From positions 1 through 10,647 of the forward strand of contig JAFGCE010000029.1 in assembly GCA_016932755.1 (NCBI GenBank): 10,647 bases of DNA, written 5' to 3'. The DNA comes from Candidatus Woesearchaeota archaeon (GTDB taxonomy: Archaea; Nanobdellota; Nanobdellia; Woesearchaeales; JAGWAF01). The notes beneath the pieces are model-generated. The model was not told the DNA's origin and searched no databases. It saw nothing but the letters and a program-made list of their open reading frames with translations. A program made the translations under genes and the position numbers. Shown in pieces: positions 1-4,768 of this stretch; the stretch's first letter is position 1, and every line of letters begins with the position of its first letter.

Positions 1-774
1 GTGTTTTTTTATGATGATAATTTCCTTGCAAAAAGAAGCAGGTCTTTGGAGTTATTGGATGAGATGATTTCCAAAAACTTAGCTCCAAGCTGGACAGCGC
101 AGGCAAGGCGCGAAACAGGAACCGACAGGGAGCTGGCTGGCTTAATGAAAAAAGCAAAATGCAGGAATGTCTGCGTTGGCTATGAATCAGTAGATGCTGA
201 AAGGCTTGAACAGCTTGGAAAAGGGGAGACAGTTTCTTTTGAAGAGTCATTATACGGCTTCCACAGCGCTGGCTTGAGGGTTCATGGAATGTTCATGCTT
301 GACAAAAAAACAGATTATAGCCTGGTTGAAAAGATGGGGCTTGATTTCCTTCAGGTCACAATAACAACGCCTGTGCCTGGGACAGAGCTTTTTGAAAAAA
401 CTCTTGAGAATGAGCTCTTTATTGATGAACTAAATCCTGTGAAAGACGGAGACAGCTGGAGAAACTGGAAGTACTTTGACGGCGGGCATATTGTTACAAA
501 AGACCCGTGCGGAGAGGGGAGAGTTCTTTCTCCTGAAGAGCTTGCAGCTGAGCAGGAAAGGTTTGTAGGCATTTTCAGGGATTTTTATACTTTCAGGAAA
601 GCTTTTGCAAAGAACAGGACTCTTAACGAAAGGCAGTTTCTAAAGAACTTGTTTTTCTGGTATGTTGCAATGAGGGCAGAGAGGGAGCAAAGAACATTTG
701 TTTCTAAATTAAGAAATCTTGGAAAAACAACGAAAAAGCTGTTATTACCAGGTGAACCTTTATCTCTAAATTAA
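1..774 (+). CDS. B12-type radical SAM enzyme, C-terminal part (5' end cut by window)
   Basis: The protein enters the window already inside the radical SAM barrel, so the first GTG is probably just an internal Val codon. The visible part matches the second half of cobalamin-binding radical SAM proteins (BchE/HpnP-like group): FFYDDNF at residues 2-8, the GYES strand at 60-63, and the PVPGTEL turn at 124-130 that closes the barrel in this group. A family-typical C-terminal region with a WKYFDGGHIV segment and an aromatic/basic helical tail follows. The B12 domain and the CxxxCxxC iron-sulfur cluster motif would lie upstream, outside the window. Such enzymes usually methylate or rearrange lipid, pigment or cofactor substrates; the substrate here cannot be told. 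The last residues (GEPLSLN) look like a product of the partial tandem duplication at 697-809, which shifts the frame. Family assignment is good; specific function is unknown. Confidence 0.8.
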   Translation: MFFYDDNFLAKRSRSLELLDEMISKNLAPSWTAQARRETGTDRELAGLMKKAKCRNVCVGYESVDAERLEQLGKGETVSFEESLYGFHSAGLRVHGMFMLDKKTDYSLVEKMGLDFLQVTITTPVPGTELFEKTLENELFIDELNPVKDGDSWRNWKYFDGGHIVTKDPCGEGRVLSPEELAAEQERFVGIFRDFYTFRKAFAKNRTLNERQFLKNLFFWYVAMRAEREQRTFVSKLRNLGKTTKKLLLPGEPLSLN

Positions 775-809
775 GAAATCTCGGAAGGACAACAAGAAAG
801 CTGTTTTTA
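697..809 (+). repeat. Imperfect tandem duplication (62-base offset) at the 3' end of the radical SAM gene
   Basis: Bases 697-747 and 759-809 are near-identical copies that share TCTAAATTAAGAAATCT and an AGCTGTT end, separated by 11 bases. The first copy encodes FVSKLRNLGKTTKKLLL in the gene frame. The second would encode FISKLRNLGRTTRKLFLS followed by TAA (813-815), but it lies out of frame because 62 is not a multiple of three. The gene therefore stops at 772-774 inside the second copy. Most differences between the copies leave the peptide conserved or conservatively changed, so both were probably coding at some time. Confidence 0.85.
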
Positions 810-813
810 TCAT

Positions 814-827
814 AAGATTTTAATAGT
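814..827 (+). promoter_or_regulatory. Possible TATA element for the MBL-fold gene
   Basis: An A/T-rich AAGATTTTAATAG segment lies about 25 bases ahead of the ATG at 848, where an archaeal TATA box would give a nearly leaderless transcript. An AAGGA at 836-840, 7 bases before the ATG, is a competing Shine-Dalgarno-like signal. The match to the TATA consensus is weak. Confidence 0.35.
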
Positions 828-847
828 CCTAATCCAAGGATTTGTTT

Positions 848-1486
848 ATGAAACTAATCTGGCTTGGCCATGCAAGCTTCAGGATTGAGACAAAAGACGG
901 GTTTGTAATCTACATAGACCCTTTTGCAGGGGATGATTCTGAATATGAAAAGGCAGCAAGCCTGATTCTTATTTCCCACCACGGCTATCACCACCTTGGC
1001 TATGAGAAAGTAAGGATGATAAGGCAGGACGATACCTCTATCTTGACAAACAGCCAGTCTGCTTATGAGCTGAACGGCATTCGAGGGGTTGTCGGTGAAA
1101 AGTATGAGTTCGGGGATGTGAAAGTAAAGCCTGTGCATGCATACAGCCTGAGGCCCGGGATTGGGGTGGCTAAAGGCGAAGGGCTTGGGTTTGTTGTTTA
1201 CATTGAAAACAGGATACTTTATTTTGCAGGCTCAACTGACTTAATCCCTGAAATGAACGAGATTGTCTGTGACATTGCTTTGCTTCCTGTTGCTGCTTCA
1301 AGGACAATGGGTCCTGAGGAGGCTGCCGAGGCTGTTAACATGATCAAGCCAAAAGTCGCAATCCCGATGTACTGGGGCTCTCATGTTGGAACAATTGATG
1401 ATGCTGAGCTGTTCAAGGAGATTGTTGAAGAGAAAACTGATGTGAAAGTCTTAATCCCCAAAGTAGACGAAGTTGTTGAATTGTAA
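848..1486 (+). CDS. UPF0173-like metallo-beta-lactamase-fold protein with degenerate active site
   Basis: This 212-residue protein follows the family layout: start MKLIWLGHASF, YIDPFAG (22-28), the His loop (43-50), GEGLGFVVYIENRILYFAGSTDLIPEM (110-136, in part), TMGPEEAAEAV (153-163), IKPKVAIPM (166-174). The length is normal. I chose ATG 848 over an upstream TTG at 842 because MKLIWLGH is the usual beginning of the fold. Several metal-binding positions differ from the family norm. HxHxDH reads H44-H-G-Y-H-H49, so the second His is Gly and the Asp is His. The AGDTD Asp is S129, and the His of PMHYG is Y175. The fold is kept without frameshift or stop, so the gene is probably functional, but as a non-canonical or non-metal enzyme or a binding protein. 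The preceding gene is 73 bases away; a shared transcript is possible. Fold assignment is strong; loss of hydrolase activity is inference. Confidence 0.85.
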   Translation: MKLIWLGHASFRIETKDGFVIYIDPFAGDDSEYEKAASLILISHHGYHHLGYEKVRMIRQDDTSILTNSQSAYELNGIRGVVGEKYEFGDVKVKPVHAYSLRPGIGVAKGEGLGFVVYIENRILYFAGSTDLIPEMNEIVCDIALLPVAASRTMGPEEAAEAVNMIKPKVAIPMYWGSHVGTIDDAELFKEIVEEKTDVKVLIPKVDEVVEL

Positions 1487-1509
1487 TCACTAATAAGTGG
1501 TTAAAAAAC

Positions 1510-1524
1510 GAAAGATTTAAATAT
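1510..1524 (+). promoter_or_regulatory. BRE/TATA promoter of the kinase operon
   Basis: GAAAGATTTAAATAT is a strong match to the archaeal BRE (purine-rich) plus TATA (TTTAAATA) consensus. The predicted start of transcription, about 25 bases downstream near 1545, gives a leader of roughly 30 bases before the ATG at 1578. Confidence 0.75.
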
Positions 1525-1540
1525 GGGTAGTGCTTATTCT

Positions 1541-1557
1541 ATGTATAAATTATACAT
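1541..1557. promoter_or_regulatory. Perfect 17-base palindrome over the predicted transcription start (candidate operator)
   Basis: ATGTATAA-A-TTATACAT has two perfect 8-base half-sites around a central A. It sits about 20 bases downstream of the TATA box, over the expected start of transcription, which is a classical position for a repressor in archaea. The operon encodes a small AbrB-type protein (1907-2050) that could bind here. The half-site GTATAA/TTATAC recurs at 4671-4686. Confidence 0.55.
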
Positions 1558-1577
1558 ATTTTGTGAGGTGGGTGAAG

Positions 1578-1910
1578 ATGAACAGAGAAGTAATTTTCAG
1601 AAAGCCGGAATATGACGGCGATAAGCCAAATGTTTTTCAGGACTTGTGGAACGGCTATGTTAACACAGTAAGCGTTGCACTAAAACTTGCAGGACAGCTG
1701 CAGACATACGAATCTGCAACACTAACGGACGAGCAGATGGCTTCTATGATCGATGCAGAAAACTGCTTCAGAAGGGCAATAGCTATTTCAAAGGATATTG
1801 ATATTTTCCTGGACCCCAGTTCAGACAAAAAACCAATAGACTTGAGGACAGTAGTTTTGGCTCAAGGGTATGAGTCGCTTAAAACAGCAAACGACACAAT
1901 GCTATCATGA
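1578..1910 (+). CDS. Unknown 110-residue protein, first gene of the kinase operon
   Basis: I do not recognise this family. ATG 1578 is chosen because GAGGTG (1565-1570) lies 7 bases upstream and because the in-frame GTG at 1530 would place the candidate operator inside the coding region. The protein is soluble, has no signal peptide or membrane segment, and looks mainly alpha-helical between residues 20 and 75 (for example EQMASMIDAENCFRRAIAIS), followed by IDIFLDPSSDKKPIDLRTVV and a final helix. No PIN, MazF, RelE or nuclease motif is visible. It ends in an ATGA overlap with the AbrB-like gene, so it is co-translated with a DNA-binding protein and a protein kinase. A role as kinase substrate, kinase partner or co-regulator would fit the position but has no sequence support. 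Confidence 0.8.
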   Translation: MNREVIFRKPEYDGDKPNVFQDLWNGYVNTVSVALKLAGQLQTYESATLTDEQMASMIDAENCFRRAIAISKDIDIFLDPSSDKKPIDLRTVVLAQGYESLKTANDTMLS

Positions 1911-2050
1911 AAAAATTCACTATAACCAAAAAAATTGCAAAGCACGGCTCTCAGGCAATAATTGTAATACCAAGAGTGCTTGAAAATGAGCTGAAGCCAG
2001 GCACAATTGTAAAAGTCAGTCTGGATGTTGTTGGAGGCGCTTCAAAATGA
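1907..2050 (+). CDS. Small SpoVT/AbrB-type DNA-binding protein (47 residues)
   Basis: ATG 1907 overlaps the previous stop (ATGA), and the TGA at 2048-2050 overlaps the next ATG in the same way. The product begins MKKFTITKKIAKHGSQAIIV and continues IPRVLENELKPGTIVKVSLD. This matches the swapped-hairpin AbrB/MazE fold: a basic start, a G-S-x-A-x-I-x-IP core, then an L..G..V.V strand. A typical domain has 45-50 residues, so this protein is one domain and nothing more; it should work as a dimer. There is no ribosome-binding site, which suggests translational coupling. AbrB-type proteins of this size are usually transcription regulators or antitoxins that bind palindromes; the candidate target is 1541-1557. 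It resembles the N-terminal domain of the AbrB-PhoU protein at 3726-4625. The reading frame and fold are well supported; the target is inferred. Confidence 0.8.
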   Translation: MKKFTITKKIAKHGSQAIIVIPRVLENELKPGTIVKVSLDVVGGASK

Positions 2051-3723
2051 GCGGTCCAAACGATCCGGATGACAAGCCGGATTACTCCCAGTTTTTTTCT
2101 CCATATCCTGGAAAAAAGAAAGGGAAAAAGAAAGGGAAAAAAAAGGAGGAAAAGAAAGAGAAAAGGGAAGAATCAAGTACGGAAAGGTTAGAAAATGCCC
2201 TCAGCAAATTCTTAAGAAGTTATGCCTCACCTCCTGCAGACAAACCATTACCTCCTTATGAATCTTCTGATAAATACCCGGAGCTATCCAGATATCTAAA
2301 CGAATCCTATTTAAGACACCAGCCTACAAGAAAGCAAGGATTTCCTTATAAATTCTTCAAGGCAGGAGACAAGTTTTATCCGCTTGAAGCATATCCGGAA
2401 ACTGAAAAACTTTCCGAAACAGGAGTTTCCGAAGAAGAGCTAAGAAAAATAATTAGTTCCACTGCAGCATTTGGGACAAAAGAGGACTTTAACAAGCTAT
2501 TAGACTCTTTAAGAAAATCCAAACATGGAGTTCCTGAAGGGGAGTACCATTCTTATATAGTCCCCCCAGATGAAGAAGCAGGAATTCCTGAAGATGAAAT
2601 TCCTGAAGGAGAATTTAGCTCGGACATACCCACTTTCGAATTAATCCGCCAGCTTTCAGATATTTTAGGAAAGAAATACAGGAATATAAGGCCTTACAAA
2701 GTAGGAGGGACAAGGGTGTGCTTTCTTGCTGACTGGGGTACTAATGGAAGCACGCAGCCGAGAATAATTAAAATCGACAGGATTAATTTGGACAGCCCGA
2801 GAGCCAAGAGGCACAATTCAAGAGGGTATAACACTAAACATAATCTGGAAGTGCTTGCGTCCATCCCTATACTTGAGGCGCAGCAAAACAATATAATCGG
2901 ATTGGCTGACTACAATACAGACAGCCCCAAATTCGATATAATGGTAGAGCCTTTTTTTGATGGCGATTCTTTAGAAGAGCTTGTAAAAAATGAAAGGCCT
3001 TTAGGTCCTTTTGAGACTAGAAATATATTTTCAAGAGTAATAAACGCAGCGAGGTATCTCTCAAAAGAAAAGGGAATGTATCACCGGGACATCAAACCAT
3101 CAAACATTCTTGTCAAGATTAAGGAGGGTATGTATTCGGATATCTATGAGGTTTGCTTGACAGACCTTGCAAATGCGATTAAAAAGGATAAAATTGAACC
3201 AGACTTTTTGCCGACTGCAGGCGGGCATTTTGTCATGGACCCTCTCCTGATGTGTATTTTCACAGGTGAAAGTGAAGCCAAATACAATGAGCAGTCAGAA
3301 ATGTATGAGATAGGCATGAGCATGTTTTTTGCATTGACAGGCAAATATCCTTTTGAATTTGACCCTGATGAGGGCACAGCTATTGTAAATCCAGAGCTGA
3401 AAAGCGAATTTGCAGGACAGTCTCTGCTTGATGAGAACAGGCTGCTTAACAGGAAGATGTATGAGAAAGTATTAGATGAAGCCCTGAGAAAGGAAATACC
3501 TTTTTTCGCAAAAATGATGTCTTATCAGAATATAATTCACAGGTGCTTGACACTGAAAGACCCAAGGCAAAGGCTATCATTTCTCCTTGGCAGGTACCAG
3601 TCTATAGACGACCTTGCAAGGGATTTTGAGATTCAGACTAAAGTAGCTCTTCCATTGACAACTGCAACTATAATAGGATACGGTCTTTTTAAGCTTGGGG
3701 AAGCTATATTCAGCATGTTTTGA
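2047..3723 (+). CDS. Eukaryotic-like (Hanks-type) Ser/Thr protein kinase with C-terminal membrane anchor
   Basis: The 558-residue product is preceded by GGAGG at 2033-2037, 9 bases before the ATG. A Lys/Glu-rich tract (residues 22-42) and a long polar linker rich in Pro and acid, with repeated PE(G/D)E motifs around 163-189, come first. The kinase domain spans about 205-525. It has a degenerate glycine loop (VGGTRVCFL, 219-227), the ATP-binding Lys in RIIKID (K242), the catalytic loop YHRDIKPSN (D348, K350, N353), the metal Asp in LTDLA in place of DFG (D373), a DP in the place of APE (398-399), the alpha-F/G region EIGMSMFFALTGKYPF and the late Arg in DPRQR. All catalytic residues are present, so it is probably active. 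One hydrophobic helix at about 533-555 ends the protein, as in tail-anchored proteins, leaving the kinase in the cytoplasm. It is coupled by ATGA to the AbrB gene. Substrates are unknown; the flanking regulators are the obvious candidates. Confidence 0.9.
   Translation: MSGPNDPDDKPDYSQFFSPYPGKKKGKKKGKKKEEKKEKREESSTERLENALSKFLRSYASPPADKPLPPYESSDKYPELSRYLNESYLRHQPTRKQGFPYKFFKAGDKFYPLEAYPETEKLSETGVSEEELRKIISSTAAFGTKEDFNKLLDSLRKSKHGVPEGEYHSYIVPPDEEAGIPEDEIPEGEFSSDIPTFELIRQLSDILGKKYRNIRPYKVGGTRVCFLADWGTNGSTQPRIIKIDRINLDSPRAKRHNSRGYNTKHNLEVLASIPILEAQQNNIIGLADYNTDSPKFDIMVEPFFDGDSLEELVKNERPLGPFETRNIFSRVINAARYLSKEKGMYHRDIKPSNILVKIKEGMYSDIYEVCLTDLANAIKKDKIEPDFLPTAGGHFVMDPLLMCIFTGESEAKYNEQSEMYEIGMSMFFALTGKYPFEFDPDEGTAIVNPELKSEFAGQSLLDENRLLNRKMYEKVLDEALRKEIPFFAKMMSYQNIIHRCLTLKDPRQRLSFLLGRYQSIDDLARDFEIQTKVALPLTTATIIGYGLFKLGEAIFSMF
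2110..2172 (+). repeat. 63-base purine-only tract in the kinase gene
   Basis: No pyrimidine occurs from 2110 to 2172. The tract has repeated AAAGGG/AAAGAAAGGG units and an A8 run (2137-2144) followed directly by GGAGGA. It encodes the Lys-rich segment (residues 22-42) ahead of the kinase domain. Such tracts are prone to polymerase or ribosome slippage. Confidence 0.8.
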
Positions 3724-3725
3724 AG

Positions 3726-4625
3726 CTAAAAAATCAGGCCGCATAACGGGCTGTTTGCCAGGTAGAATTCTCTGATGCTGGTCATTAAATGATAAACTAT
3801 GACAGCCTCTTTGCCTTTTGCTTTCTGGAGCAGCGAATAACCTTTGATGTATATCAAATCCTTTTCCATCTTGTGCACTTCAGCGAGCAGCTCAATCTTC
3901 TTTTCAAAGTAGGCTTTTTTGATAAGCTCAAACATGGCTGACGAGCCTTCAAGAAGCTCCTTTGTTTTCTGCGAGACTTTAACACCTTCAAGCGCTTTGT
4001 TAAGGTGGAATATCTCCCTCTGTCCGTGCACTATCAGGGCAAGGAATGTCCATAAAAATTCAGATTTCGGTCCTCTGTGCTCTCTTTTTGAGATAACCCT
4101 CCTGCAGAAGTTGTCATATTTCTGTATCCTCTCCTCAACATCATCAAAATCAAAAGCATCTTTTGAGCCGTTCATCCTGCTTTTTGTTATGCTGAATATT
4201 TCAGAAACATTGAAAAATATTTTGTGTATTATTGTGTCAAATTGCTCTGCAGTTGGCTCTGTTATGTTTTCCACAACACACCTGTTTTTTTCTTTTTTTA
4301 CAACCTCAAATCCCACAAGCCGTGTTTTCAGCACTTTGCTGAGGACTTTGAACTGGTTCTCATTCTCAAATTCGACATAAATCCTGTCAAAACCGCTTCT
4401 ATAGGTGTTTGTGATAAGCGTCCTGATTGAGGATTCTGTCAATTCGATAAGCCTTATTTTTGTTTCAGGCTTTGTTTCAAGAGCTCCTGATGATATTACA
4501 AGCTTGTCATCAACCTCTTCCAAATCAACCTCTCCTCCCTTGCCCATCTTGTGGAGCTTCAGCCATTTGGCAGGAAGGCTGACCATCAGTGTTGCAGCGC
4601 CCTGCTTTACCAGTTTTCTTTTCAT
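3726..4625 (-). CDS. AbrB-PhoU transcriptional regulator
   Basis: This 299-residue protein has a SpoVT/AbrB-type DNA-binding hairpin at 1-47 (KLVKQGAATLMVSLPAKWLK, then a Gly turn and VDLEEVDDKLVIS). A mixed alpha/beta linker follows at about 55-120, and an all-helical PhoU-like bundle at about 125-295. This architecture is common in archaea and is usually annotated as a phosphate uptake regulator. PhoU bundles bind metal clusters and sense phosphate transport, but no pst or phosphate transporter gene is near, so the signal could be another one. The start at 4625 lacks a ribosome-binding site; the TATA at 4650-4661 would give a leaderless transcript. The stop lies 2 bases from the kinase stop on the opposite strand, so transcripts of the two genes must overlap at their 3' ends. 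Domain calls are good; the regulated genes are unknown. Confidence 0.85.
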   Translation of the reverse strand: MKRKLVKQGAATLMVSLPAKWLKLHKMGKGGEVDLEEVDDKLVISSGALETKPETKIRLIELTESSIRTLITNTYRSGFDRIYVEFENENQFKVLSKVLKTRLVGFEVVKKEKNRCVVENITEPTAEQFDTIIHKIFFNVSEIFSITKSRMNGSKDAFDFDDVEERIQKYDNFCRRVISKREHRGPKSEFLWTFLALIVHGQREIFHLNKALEGVKVSQKTKELLEGSSAMFELIKKAYFEKKIELLAEVHKMEKDLIYIKGYSLLQKAKGKEAVIVYHLMTSIREFYLANSPLCGLIF

Positions 4626-4641
4626 TTTAAATGTATATAAG

Positions 4642-4661
4642 ATTAGCTAATATTTAAACCT
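4642..4661 (-). promoter_or_regulatory. TATA box and ATTAGCTAAT palindrome for the AbrB-PhoU gene
   Basis: Read on the minus strand, GGTTTAAATATT (4661-4650) is a good BRE/TATA match about 25 bases ahead of the ATG at 4625. Next to it, ATTAGCTAAT (4642-4651) is a perfect 10-base palindrome between the TATA box and the start codon, a possible autoregulatory site. Confidence 0.6.
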
Positions 4662-4670
4662 TTTGTATTT

Positions 4671-4698
4671 GTATAAATATTTATACTAATATATATAG
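4671..4698 (+). promoter_or_regulatory. Perfect 16-base palindrome plus TATA box of the HTH/methyltransferase-like operon
   Basis: GTATAAATATTTATAC (4671-4686) is a perfect palindrome, and an AATATATATAG TATA-like element follows at 4688-4698. Transcription would begin near 4720, leaving a leader of about 50 bases before ATG 4769. The palindrome itself contains TATAAATAT and could instead be the core promoter. Its half-sites match those of the palindrome at 1541-1557, with a 4-base rather than 1-base centre. Confidence 0.5.
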
Positions 4699-4768
4699 TT
4701 TAATCCGAATGTTTATATCATTCTCAGTATTATTGGTTTATAGATTGAATGGGGTGGAGGCGGTTAAG

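Noticed and set aside
1487..1500. Hairpin CACT-AATA-AGTG after the MBL-fold gene as a terminator
   Set aside because: The stem is only 4 base pairs and no T-run follows directly.
1578..2050. Toxin-antitoxin pair made of the 110-residue protein and the AbrB-like protein
   Set aside because: No PIN, MazF, RelE or other toxin motif is visible in the 110-residue protein; only the gene arrangement fits, so I did not call it.
3919..4650. Plus-strand open frames opposite the AbrB-PhoU gene
   Set aside because: They are low-complexity Ser/Phe-rich shadows of a well-supported minus-strand gene and have no ribosome-binding site or family match.
4709..4768. N-terminal extension of the 672-residue protein (starting MFISFSVLLVY) as a signal peptide
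   Set aside because: It precedes the GGAGG site at 4756-4760 and the predicted transcript start falls near 4720, so this segment is probably untranslated.
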